Source: Caryophanales bacterium UBA4869
GTDB taxonomy: Bacteria > Bacillota_I > Bacilli_A > RFN20 > CAG-288
Length of the DNA stretch: 11,818 nt
Direction: 5' to 3'
Assembly: GCA_002399505.1 (NCBI GenBank)
Contig: DHDT01000052.1
Coordinates: forward strand, 9,599-21,416
Shown here: positions 1 to 6,774 of the stretch, piece after piece
Layout of the letters: every line of letters starts with the position of its first letter
Position numbering within the stretch: the stretch's first letter is position 1
Notes under the pieces: model-generated
What the model saw: the letters and a program-made list of their open reading frames with translations, nothing else
Told to the model about the DNA's origin: nothing
The model's database searches: none
Translations under genes and position numbers: made by a program

Positions 1-293
1 CACTGAAGACCGTTATAGCCTGTGAAGGCAGCGATATAACGGAGACTCTTCTTGCCCTCAGTTCCATCCAGAAGCTGTACACCCATCACGGAATTGAGGG
101 AATCAGTCTCTCCGGCGACTAAACGATGCTGACCGAAGGCGATGCCAGTTCCGATTTCATCGGCGACTGTCATATCGCCCATATCGGTCGGGACTGTTTC
201 TTTTTCAGATACGGTATTGTTGGCACAGCCGGCTAAGCCTGTGACCATCATGGCTAAGGCAAAAAGCTTAGCTGTTTTATTTCTTGTTGACAT
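1..293 (-). CDS. Predicted lipoprotein, 3' part outside window
   Basis: Only the first 97 codons are present; the gene runs off the left edge. The N-terminus MSTRNKTAKLFALAMMVTGLAGC is a lipoprotein signal peptide: basic start, hydrophobic core, and lipobox LAGC with the lipidated cysteine at residue 23. The mature protein is therefore expected on the outer face of the membrane. The start is ATG at 293, chosen because a full TAAGGAGG Shine-Dalgarno lies 9 bases upstream; its first three bases are the stop codon of the preceding lipoprotein gene, so the two are likely translationally coupled. After the cysteine comes an acidic stretch (SEKETVPTDMGDM) and then a segment ending LRYIAAFTGYNG that looks like the first strands of a beta domain. 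Family and function are not recognised. It lacks the long Ser-rich linker of its neighbours within the visible part. Confidence 0.8.
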   Translation of the reverse strand, partial: MSTRNKTAKLFALAMMVTGLAGCANNTVSEKETVPTDMGDMTVADEIGTGIAFGQHRLVAGETDSLNSVMGVQLLDGTEGKKSLRYIAAFTGYNGLQ

Positions 294-307
294 TTTCCTT
301 TCCCTCC

Positions 308-1351
308 TTAGAAGTCTTCACCAGATCCGTCACCGTCACCGGCTTCTCCGCCTTCGTGGAATTTCTTTTCAACAGGTGTGAAACCTAATTCGGTAGTTCC
401 GATATCGGTATAAGCGGCCGACATGAGAACTCCGTCGTCTTCAGTTGTTCCAGTGACGAAATATAATTTGGCAATGCCGTCTTTAGTGACAGCCATTTCG
501 ACAAAAGCAGTCGTATAAGAAGATAAAATGAAATAATTAGTAAAGCAGAGGAGAGCATAATCCATGGATGCTCCTTCAGCCTTTTTAGAGTCATAAAAAT
601 CAATTTCGGTCTTTGAATCGTAACCGGCATAACTCCAGTCGGAATTAGAGAGAAGAGTCTTGATGTTATAAAGGGTACTGAAGGAAGTGGCATTGACAGC
701 TTCGCCTTTGGAATTCTTATAATACTCGTCGGTGTAATAACAGGTGGTTTTATCTTCTAATGCATGAACGGGGAATACTTTTCCGTCGGCATACCAAAAA
801 TTGTTTTTGCCGCCGTCTGTCATACCTTTTTCATTGACTAGGTTGACATAAGTCTGCGCTCCTGCTTTGGTATTGTATGAGAGATTAAGAGTATAGTTGC
901 CTTCAACGTTGATCTGTTCTTCTGTAAGCTGAGGAATTCCAACCGTAATAGCCAATTTTGCGACTGCCTCTGTGTCTTCGACCGAAGTAGCAACGACATT
1001 AGCGGTTCCGATACCGACACCGGTAACGACACCTTCGGCAGTAACCTTTAAAATATCTTGGTCATCGGAAGACTTTTCTACCGACCAGACTACTTCCTGA
1101 GCAGTACGGTTCTGGATAGAGGCAGTGACTGTCTGATTACGGCCATAGAGCATTTCAGCTTCACCTTGAATGCTGACAATTGCATCTGGAACTACAGAAG
1201 AAGATGTTTCTGAGCTAACAGGAGCAGAAGAAGATGCTTCTGTACTGATAGGAGCAGAAGACTCGGAAGATAGTGAAGAAGCTGGTGTTTTTCCACAAGA
1301 AACTAACATCCCTCCGACTAAGGCTAGTAAGAATAATGATTTTCTTTTCAT
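308..1351 (-). CDS. Lipoprotein with Ser-rich linker and Big_2-type Ig-like domain
   Basis: This 347-aa protein starts at ATG 1351, which has AAAGGAGG 7 bases upstream; an upstream in-frame start eight codons earlier lacks such a site and would extend the signal peptide. Residues 1-19 form a lipoprotein signal ending LVSC (Cys19). Residues 20-53 are a Ser/Glu/Pro linker with a repeated SSAP(I/V)S pattern. Residues about 57-138 match the bacterial Ig-like group 2 (Big_2) pattern: VVWSVEK, then DILKV, then GVVTGVGIGTANVVATS. The rest (about 145-330) is Tyr- and Thr-rich, predicted beta, and not recognised. The C-terminus is an acidic Gly-rich tail (GGEAGDGDGSGEDF). Big_2 domains are common in surface and adhesion proteins, so a surface binding or scaffold role is plausible but not shown. 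The gene follows a terminator and a 83-bp gap, so it may start a separate transcript with the partial lipoprotein gene downstream. Confidence 0.85.
   Translation of the reverse strand: MKRKSLFLLALVGGMLVSCGKTPASSLSSESSAPISTEASSSAPVSSETSSSVVPDAIVSIQGEAEMLYGRNQTVTASIQNRTAQEVVWSVEKSSDDQDILKVTAEGVVTGVGIGTANVVATSVEDTEAVAKLAITVGIPQLTEEQINVEGNYTLNLSYNTKAGAQTYVNLVNEKGMTDGGKNNFWYADGKVFPVHALEDKTTCYYTDEYYKNSKGEAVNATSFSTLYNIKTLLSNSDWSYAGYDSKTEIDFYDSKKAEGASMDYALLCFTNYFILSSYTTAFVEMAVTKDGIAKLYFVTGTTEDDGVLMSAAYTDIGTTELGFTPVEKKFHEGGEAGDGDGSGEDF
1196..1255 (-). repeat. 30-bp tandem duplication in linker coding sequence
   Basis: Two adjacent 30-bp units (1196-1225 and 1226-1255) agree at 25 of 30 positions and a third partial unit begins at 1256. 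They encode the repeated SSAP-S-E-SSS linker of the Big_2 lipoprotein just behind its lipidated cysteine. The unit is a multiple of three, so copy-number change would lengthen or shorten the linker without a frameshift. Confidence 0.8.
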
Positions 1352-1386
1352 AATCGGCCTCCTTTTGTTTTTCAATTAATATGAAT

Positions 1387-1418
1387 AAAGCCCTTGCTAA
1401 TCATCTGACAAGGGCTTT
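1387..1418 (-). terminator. Hairpin terminator after the three-gene lipoprotein unit
   Basis: A perfect 10-bp stem (AAAGCCCTTG at 1387-1396 with CAAGGGCTTT at 1409-1418) encloses a 12-base loop. On the minus strand the right arm ends in CTTT and is followed by ATTCATATT, an imperfect U-tract. It lies 17 bases past the stop codon of the 465-aa lipoprotein gene and upstream of the 347-aa one, so it should end or attenuate the transcript of the first three lipoprotein genes. The U-tract is weak, so partial readthrough is possible. Confidence 0.75.
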
Positions 1419-1434
1419 AATTCCCTTTTGACGT

Positions 1435-2832
1435 CTACAGATCGTTTTCGGCTATAGCCTTTTCGACAAAATCAACATTGCCTTTTCCGAAACTGTTATA
1501 TTCAGTTTCATAGTATTTGTCATTTTCAAATTGAAGTCTGAATGTCACTTTACAGTCTTCGTCTTTGTCTTTGATGTCAGTATTGATTAAAAGATACTGA
1601 GTGACTAAGTTGTTTGTTTCGATCATCTCACCTAAGAAATGATTAGTGATGAAATCATCAATGGCGGCCTTGTCGGTGAACTTGATGCTGCCATCATCTT
1701 GAACCTTTGCCTTCTGGAAGCTGTTGACGCATTCCATATTGGTGGGATAGTTCATGACTTGGCTGATATCGGTGTAGATCTGAGTGAATGCCGACTGGGC
1801 ATAGCCAGGATTGTTCGGGTCTTCTCTGGTGATGAGTTTGAAGTTTCCGGATTGGTTATAGAAGAGATAGGTTCCAATGAATACGAGATTTTTCGGTTCT
1901 TCTGTGGTACCGACATTGAGAGTGTTGTTGATGGTCATGTAACCTCTCTTGCCATAAGTACCAACTGTAGTAGGATCGATTTTTGAGTATTCATCGGTGA
2001 AGTCCGTATAGAAGTACTTGGGAGTGAAGTAATAATATTCATCGATGACATCATCGCTGTTCAAGTCGTTGGAATTGATGTAATTCTTCTTGGCGAAGAG
2101 AGAACGTATTCTCTTTTCAGTAGCGGTAGGTTCAAAGGGAGAAGTGGGATTGGCTAAGAAATCATCTAAGAAGGAAAACTCAATTTCGTTGTAACGGCTG
2201 ATGGAGATAGTTCTGGTGGTTTCTGTGTCCTTGGTTTTGAAGGTGGCAGTGAATTTCAATCCGTTAGGAACAGTGTCATCATTTTTCATTGGGGTGAAGG
2301 CTGCAGTCAAAGAAGAGAGGGTGAATACTTTTGATTCATCTAATCCCATCATCTTGAGAAGGACGATGATATTGGTTTTGCCCTTCATGAAATCGACGAT
2401 TCCCTTATCGTTGACAGTGGCCTTTTCAAGGTCTAAATCGCTAAAGTCAGAGACTAAGAGACGATAATCGTCAATCTTCTCGCCCTTATCATCTGTCAAC
2501 AGCTCTGAACGAGAGAAGTCTTCTGTTTCACTATTGTAGTCAAACTGTGATACTCCGCCGTTTTCGTTGAGATAGCCGTCGCTTTTATCAGGGGAATAGA
2601 CATAGTTTTTAGAAAAGTAGTTTGAGAAGGGAAGAACTTTTTCATCGCTGTCAGAAACATAAGATCTGAATTCAGCATCTTTGCTCTGAAGCTTTTCAAT
2701 AGCGGTCATGGCAGTCAGGGAAACGGGTATGGTGCTAGTGCTTTCACCATTTGAGGAAAAATTTGTCGTTTCACAGCATCCTGCGAGAAGAAGAACGGAT
2801 AGGACCGAAAGACTCAACTTCTTAAATTTCAT
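1435..2832 (-). CDS. Predicted lipoprotein of unknown function (465 aa)
   Basis: The N-terminus MKFKKLSLSVLSVLLLAGCC is a lipoprotein signal with lipobox LAGC; Cys19 is the expected lipidation site and a second Cys follows it. A short Ser/Thr linker (residues about 21-40) leads to a large acidic, Tyr/Phe/Asn-rich body. No known domain is recognised. The body appears to have two halves with a similar order of elements: YFSKNYVYSPDKSDGYL in the first and YYYFTPKYFYTDFTDEY in the second, each followed later by a KFTATF / KVTFRLQF strand, which suggests an ancient internal duplication. The ATG lies only 2 bp after the stop of the 875-aa lipoprotein gene, and its Shine-Dalgarno (AGAGGTG) sits inside that gene's end, so the two are translationally coupled and probably made in linked amounts. 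It is the last gene before the hairpin at 1387-1418. Confidence 0.85.
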   Translation of the reverse strand: MKFKKLSLSVLSVLLLAGCCETTNFSSNGESTSTIPVSLTAMTAIEKLQSKDAEFRSYVSDSDEKVLPFSNYFSKNYVYSPDKSDGYLNENGGVSQFDYNSETEDFSRSELLTDDKGEKIDDYRLLVSDFSDLDLEKATVNDKGIVDFMKGKTNIIVLLKMMGLDESKVFTLSSLTAAFTPMKNDDTVPNGLKFTATFKTKDTETTRTISISRYNEIEFSFLDDFLANPTSPFEPTATEKRIRSLFAKKNYINSNDLNSDDVIDEYYYFTPKYFYTDFTDEYSKIDPTTVGTYGKRGYMTINNTLNVGTTEEPKNLVFIGTYLFYNQSGNFKLITREDPNNPGYAQSAFTQIYTDISQVMNYPTNMECVNSFQKAKVQDDGSIKFTDKAAIDDFITNHFLGEMIETNNLVTQYLLINTDIKDKDEDCKVTFRLQFENDKYYETEYNSFGKGNVDFVEKAIAENDL

Positions 2833-2834
2833 TT

Positions 2835-5462
2835 CTACGCACCTCTTGTAAATTCAACACATTCAGAGAAGTAATTAGGGTCATCTACAGATCCGGTTTC
2901 CACATAGGTTCCTAAGACGTCAGTATAAGTGGCTTCCCAAGAATCATTGACAGTGTAGCCAACCATGGCAAACTGAATGGCTTCAGGTTGTCCGTCAACG
3001 GCTTCGGCAAAACTCATCTCAGCAGTGTAGGAAGTATCATTGGCTCCGCCTTTCACCTTGATATAGAATTCATGGTTATAGGTCTGCTCGCGATAGTCAT
3101 AGCCGAATTCATATTTAGTTCCTTTGACAGTGACATATCCATAATAGGAAGTCCTCTCAGAATAATATTTTTCAGAAGTGTCTACCTGGGTGTCAGTCAG
3201 GACAACAGAAGCGTTAGCTCCTTCATTATTCCAAGTTCCGACCATGTCGGCTCTGGTATAAGCTGTTTTTAAGAGGAAGACAGTGAAAGTTGAAGGAGTG
3301 GCAGTACTTGAATAATGAGAAGTGTTGACAGTCATGGTGATAGACATGCCATCAGTCTTGGCAGTCATATCAGTAGCATCGAAGATGACATCAGTGGCGG
3401 AAGGAGTTTTTAATGATTTTCCAAGTGAGACCTTTAATCCAGTAGTTTCGTCAGAGAGCTTGATAGTGGCATCGGCCGGTATTCCGCAGGCGCCCTTGCC
3501 ATCATCACCCATAGCGGTGAGCTTATAGCGACGGATATGTTTTTCATAGATCAGGGCCTGACCGGATTTCTCGCCGTCATCTTCAAATCCTTCATAGCCA
3601 TAATCGAGGATGAGATTGAAGTTTCTGACAGGACGGCTGAAGGCGACTGTGCAAGTGACTTTGCCAGTAACGTCCTTGGTGGAAGAATTACTGACAGTCA
3701 GTTCACTGGTTCCGGTGCTTTCGGCATTCCATCTGCGGTAGACAGAATCCCATTTGACAACCTCGGTATTGGCACTGGCCTGAATCTTATACTGCCAGTT
3801 ATCAAGAGCGGTTGTAGGGAGAGCGTTAAGCTTAAGATAGTCAGAAGGATTCTCACCGACATTGACGGTGTTTTCTTGTTCAGTTAAGGCATTAGTGACA
3901 GTAGGAGTAAGAGAAGAGATGAAATAAGGTGTCTTGTCAAAAGAATTCAAGTCATCGGCGGCATCACCATAGGTATAGGCAAAGGCAAGCTGCTTGGCAA
4001 TAGTGCCATCACCAGTCTTTGTAAAAGTTGTAAAGTTAAAATTCTTTTCAGTATAGTGGGTATTTTTGTAGTCGCCATTTAAGACGGCACCGGCTTTATT
4101 GAAAGTGAGATGAACGAGATATTCATCGTGATATTTTTCAGTATCAGTGTTGGCAGCGACTGCGGTTGAATCATAAGTGCTTGAAGAAGTGACAGTGGTT
4201 GTGAAGGTATCGTCTTTGTTGTCGACTGATTCTACTTTGACACTGGCCTGAACGATCTCATCACCGACTGTCTTCTGAACTCGATAGGCATACATCATAT
4301 CGAAATCGAGCGAAGTCATGTCATGAGAATAGAGGTTTAAATCAAAGTTGGCGACATTGCCGTTTACAAACTGACGGCCAGTATTGAATTCCTGGTCATC
4401 ACAGGCAGTGTTAGTGTCTTCATCAGTATCGCTGACCTTATAACGGCCGGAGAATTTCTTTGTGTCATCGCGGCGAGTCTTATCATTAGCATCGTCATTG
4501 GCGTGATTTCCTTCAGTATAGGTATCGACGATGGTATAGACACCATCTTTGATTTCCTTATAGACTTCAGCTGTCTTTTCATTGGAGGTCAAGTCCTTGA
4601 CAGTGGCATAGGATTTATTGTTCTTAAGCTTCTCCCACTCATATTTTTCCTTGCTTAAGGTATTGGAATAAGTGACAGTGTTGACGTTTTCAGGATAAAC
4701 AGAACAGGCTGACTGGACTTCACCGGCAAACAGGGATTCAAAGGCGGAAGCAGTTTTAGGAAGAGCAGTGACTTCGGTTCTCTTCATATAGCAGGGACGA
4801 TCGCTATTGGCAGGATCATAGAAGAAATCATATTTGGCACCGCCGGCAATCTTCAGACTGTGTTCAGTGCCTCGGCTGTATTCGACATCAGCAAAGCATT
4901 TGGTTCTGTCGACATTCTGAACAGTGAGCTGAGTCTTTATGCCGTCTTTGGTTATGAAATAGGAAAAATTGGCGTCATTGTTTACTTCGACATCACGCGC
5001 AACATAGATATTTGTCGCTGAATCTTTGGTGAGAAGAGCGGCGATTTCTCCACTTAAGACTACATCGCCTTTGACATCGAGATTGGCACTGAGTCTGACA
5101 TCGTGATCAGGCATAGTGAAAACATAGTTGTCACCTGTTTTGTTAATGGCAGTTCCGTTGACAAGGACGGCACCGATTTCATAGCCGGTCTTTGCAACAG
5201 CGACAACGGTTACAGTCTCGCCTTCTTTGGCCTTGGTCTTATCAGGGGTCAAGGTATAACGGGAATCAGTAGGTACAACGATCTTGTAGGTTTCGACAAC
5301 GACTGAGCTTGAACCGGCACCCTGAGAAGAAGTGCCATTGCTGGTATCACCGCTTGTGGCATTTCCAGAACTGTTTGAAGTGGTTCCCTGAGTAGAATTG
5401 CTAGGACCGCATCCGACTAAGGCGAGAGCTAATATAGGAAGAAGCAGATTTTTCTTTTTCAT
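2835..5462 (-). CDS. Large multi-domain lipoprotein with InlB-type repeat and Ig-like region
   Basis: The 875-aa product starts at ATG 5462 with GGAGAAAG upstream; an in-frame TTG five codons earlier is part of that ribosome-binding site and is not the start. The signal peptide MKKKNLLLPILALALVGC ends at lipidated Cys18, followed by a Ser/Thr/Gly/Asn-rich linker to about residue 55. Residues about 56-130 resemble the divergent InlB B-repeat family (a KAKEGETVTVVAVAKTGYEI core and a YVFTMPDHDV end). Residues about 517-605 resemble an Ig-like domain (VVKWDSVYRRW, then STGTSELTVSN). From about residue 739, GTWNNEG followed by alternating beta strands recalls lipocalin-like folds, a weak resemblance only. 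The middle section (130-515) is unassigned. No catalytic motif is seen. It is the central and largest member of the lipoprotein group, 24 bp after the 262-aa gene and 2 bp before the 465-aa gene. A surface-exposed binding role is the most likely guess. Confidence 0.87.
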   Translation of the reverse strand: MKKKNLLLPILALALVGCGPSNSTQGTTSNSSGNATSGDTSNGTSSQGAGSSSVVVETYKIVVPTDSRYTLTPDKTKAKEGETVTVVAVAKTGYEIGAVLVNGTAINKTGDNYVFTMPDHDVRLSANLDVKGDVVLSGEIAALLTKDSATNIYVARDVEVNNDANFSYFITKDGIKTQLTVQNVDRTKCFADVEYSRGTEHSLKIAGGAKYDFFYDPANSDRPCYMKRTEVTALPKTASAFESLFAGEVQSACSVYPENVNTVTYSNTLSKEKYEWEKLKNNKSYATVKDLTSNEKTAEVYKEIKDGVYTIVDTYTEGNHANDDANDKTRRDDTKKFSGRYKVSDTDEDTNTACDDQEFNTGRQFVNGNVANFDLNLYSHDMTSLDFDMMYAYRVQKTVGDEIVQASVKVESVDNKDDTFTTTVTSSSTYDSTAVAANTDTEKYHDEYLVHLTFNKAGAVLNGDYKNTHYTEKNFNFTTFTKTGDGTIAKQLAFAYTYGDAADDLNSFDKTPYFISSLTPTVTNALTEQENTVNVGENPSDYLKLNALPTTALDNWQYKIQASANTEVVKWDSVYRRWNAESTGTSELTVSNSSTKDVTGKVTCTVAFSRPVRNFNLILDYGYEGFEDDGEKSGQALIYEKHIRRYKLTAMGDDGKGACGIPADATIKLSDETTGLKVSLGKSLKTPSATDVIFDATDMTAKTDGMSITMTVNTSHYSSTATPSTFTVFLLKTAYTRADMVGTWNNEGANASVVLTDTQVDTSEKYYSERTSYYGYVTVKGTKYEFGYDYREQTYNHEFYIKVKGGANDTSYTAEMSFAEAVDGQPEAIQFAMVGYTVNDSWEATYTDVLGTYVETGSVDDPNYFSECVEFTRGA

Positions 5463-5486
5463 AATTTCTTTCTCCAATTTTTTTAT

Positions 5487-6275
5487 TTACTTTACTTCGA
5501 CGAAGAAACTGACTATTTGACTTTTCGTATAGACGTTGACTGTGCTTCCAGTGGCATACATGAACATGCTGGTGAGTAGAAGAGGAGCCTTGCTGTCATC
5601 CATGGTGATTGTAAGTTCATATCCCCACATATCCCGATTGAGTTGAAGTTCTTCGTTAACTTTGTAGGTGAAGGACATGGCATCATATTTTAGAGTGCCT
5701 TCCTGTCCGACGATGAATCCGGCAGTTGCTGAGGAGAAAGTTAGCTGATAGTTATCATAACTAGACCAGGAAGCATCATAGTATCTGACATCATTGACGA
5801 TATAATTAGTCAATTCTGTTGGAGCGAGAGCTTCTTTGACGTTGATTGCGGTTCGATACAGCATCGTTCCCTCGCTGTCTTTGACAACCAGGATGGTTCC
5901 GCCTACTTCTAGGCATTTAAGTGTGAAGCCACTAGCCAGATCGCCTTCAAAGGTAGCGATTTTCGGATTGGACATGGTGACTGTCACTTCATCATTAGGA
6001 GCATTGTCAGCTTTGATGGTACAGCCGTATTCTTTTCCTTTGATGACACATTTGACGATGCTAAGATCGCTCAGTACTCCGGAAACTGACACTCCTTTAT
6101 CCGTATATTCGTTGGTGCTTGCAAATTGCGGTGCTTCAGAAGAAGAAACAGAAGAGGAAGCGATAGATGAAGAAGTTTGTTCTGAGGTCGGATTAGAAGT
6201 GGAACTTTCGTTAGTTGGTCCACAGCCCACAATTGCAAAGGAAAGCAACAACATTCCTAATAAGCCTTTTTTCAT
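5487..6275 (-). CDS. Lipoprotein with Ig-like domain, first gene of the leftward cluster
   Basis: The start is ATG 6275, with GGGGAG 8 bases upstream; an alternative start ten codons earlier would add MSTIERGELY in front of the signal and has no ribosome-binding site. The signal MKKGLLGMLLLSFAIVGC ends at Cys18, and the next residues (GPTN) resemble the GPSN of the 875-aa neighbour. Residues about 22-50 are a Ser/Thr/Glu linker. Residues about 61-147 fit a Big-type Ig-like domain: VTVTMSNPKIATFEG, then CLEVGGTILVVKDSEG, then TAINV. Residues 155-262 are beta-rich with many Tyr and Ser and are not recognised. The final 262-aa protein has no visible enzyme motif. It is the promoter-proximal gene, 24 bp ahead of the 875-aa gene, and probably shares its transcript. 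Confidence 0.85.
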   Translation of the reverse strand: MKKGLLGMLLLSFAIVGCGPTNESSTSNPTSEQTSSSIASSSVSSSEAPQFASTNEYTDKGVSVSGVLSDLSIVKCVIKGKEYGCTIKADNAPNDEVTVTMSNPKIATFEGDLASGFTLKCLEVGGTILVVKDSEGTMLYRTAINVKEALAPTELTNYIVNDVRYYDASWSSYDNYQLTFSSATAGFIVGQEGTLKYDAMSFTYKVNEELQLNRDMWGYELTITMDDSKAPLLLTSMFMYATGSTVNVYTKSQIVSFFVEVK

Positions 6276-6477
6276 ATATAATTCTCCCCTTTCAATGGTT
6301 GACAATGAGACGCCATAATAAATGTGTGCCTCATATGGAGAATATTTTATTATTTAATTTCATTATGTCCTAAAAAAGCGGTGAACTCTTTTTTAAGGGC
6401 TAAGTGTAAAAAAGCCTACAAAATAGGGGTATTTTAGGTATTTGCCGTCACTATAAAACCGCTTACAATTTTAATTG

Positions 6478-6505
6478 AAAATAGCATCGATATTTTTAAT
6501 GCCAA
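6478..6505 (-). promoter_or_regulatory. Candidate promoter of the leftward lipoprotein genes
   Basis: On the minus strand TTGGCA (6505-6500) is followed after 16 bases by TATTTT (6483-6478), a 5/6 and 4/6 match to the sigma-A consensus. It would give a leader of about 195 bases before the 262-aa lipoprotein gene. The region is AT-rich, so chance matches are expected and other sites nearer the gene are possible. Confidence 0.35.
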
Positions 6506-6560
6506 TTACCCATTTTACATAGATATAAAATTGTATAGACAGTTAATACAAACAATTCCC

Positions 6561-6589
6561 TTGTTTCTAAACTACCCACATGGTAAAAT
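6561..6589 (+). promoter_or_regulatory. Sigma-A type promoter of rpsB-tsf
   Basis: TTGTTT (6561-6566), a 17-base spacer and TAAAAT (6584-6589) form a good sigma-A promoter. The spacer ends in TGG, giving the TGn of an extended -10 element. Transcription would start near 6596, leaving a leader of about 180 bases before rpsB. Confidence 0.7.
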
Positions 6590-6637
6590 ATCTGTCGCGC
6601 GTATTTTTATATATAAATAAGGATAGACGCAAGTAAC

Positions 6638-6751
6638 CATAGATGTGAATCTTGTCGACAAGTCCTCTATGCCCAACTCTTCTTCAGTTGTGGCACGTAA
6701 TTGGCCAGCTACGCCTAGCATATTGGGTTGACATCTCGAAGCATCTAGAAG
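6638..6751 (+). promoter_or_regulatory. Candidate structured leader of rpsB
   Basis: Several helices can form in the untranslated leader. The best are an 8-bp stem with one bulged base (6671-6678 with 6686-6694, loop CTTCTTC), a hairpin CTTG-TCGA-CAAG (6651-6662), and GCTA-CGCC-TAGC (6708-6719) extendable by CCA (6705-6707) with TGG (6724-6726). CATAGA (6638-6643) can pair with TCTATG (6666-6671), or AGATGT (6641-6646) can instead close the whole set by pairing with ACATCT (6731-6736). CCCAA (6672-6676) can also pair with TTGGG (6723-6727), which would exclude the 8-bp stem. S2 represses its own rpsB-tsf mRNA through the leader in gamma-proteobacteria. A comparable control here is an inference; I recognise no described Firmicute leader family. 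Confidence 0.5.
6732..6751 (+). repeat. 10-bp tandem repeat in the rpsB leader
   Basis: CATCTCGAAG (6732-6741) is directly followed by CATCTAGAAG (6742-6751), nine of ten bases identical. Both copies can pair with the upstream AGATG at 6641-6645, so they offer alternative closing partners for the leader structure. The repeat ends 11 bases before the GGAGG of rpsB. Confidence 0.7.
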
Positions 6752-6774
6752 TTTAACAAAAAGGAGGCTCAAAC

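Larger units (their letters stand above)
6276..6774. other. Divergent intergenic region without genes
   Basis: This AT-rich 499-bp stretch separates the leftward lipoprotein genes from the rightward rpsB operon. No ORF with a ribosome-binding site is seen in it. It carries a strong candidate rpsB promoter (6561-6589), a structured rpsB leader (about 6596-6774) and a weaker leftward promoter (6478-6505). The part nearest the lipoprotein genes (6276-6470) would be their 5' leader and contains only an AT-rich 8-bp inverted repeat (6371-6378 with 6388-6395). Confidence 0.8.

Noticed and set aside
3537..3887. 116-aa plus-strand frame opposite the 875-aa lipoprotein gene
   Set aside because: Shadow frame in an antisense position; composition follows the lipoprotein codons.
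5836..6318. 160-aa plus-strand reading frame opposite the 262-aa lipoprotein gene
   Set aside because: It is antisense to a well-supported lipoprotein gene, has no ribosome-binding site and no recognisable domain.
6371..6395. 8-bp AT-rich inverted repeat as a terminator
   Set aside because: The stem has only one G-C pair and lies within the expected 5' leader of the lipoprotein genes, with no gene ending near it.
6651..6662. 12-bp perfect palindrome CTTGTCGACAAG as a protein-binding operator
   Set aside because: It lies about 60 bases downstream of the likely start of transcription, inside the leader, and is better explained as part of the leader RNA structure; a single copy gives no support for an operator.
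6572..6772. 66-aa minus-strand frame in the divergent intergenic region
   Set aside because: It overlaps the rpsB promoter, leader and ribosome-binding site, has no Shine-Dalgarno and no similarity I recognise.
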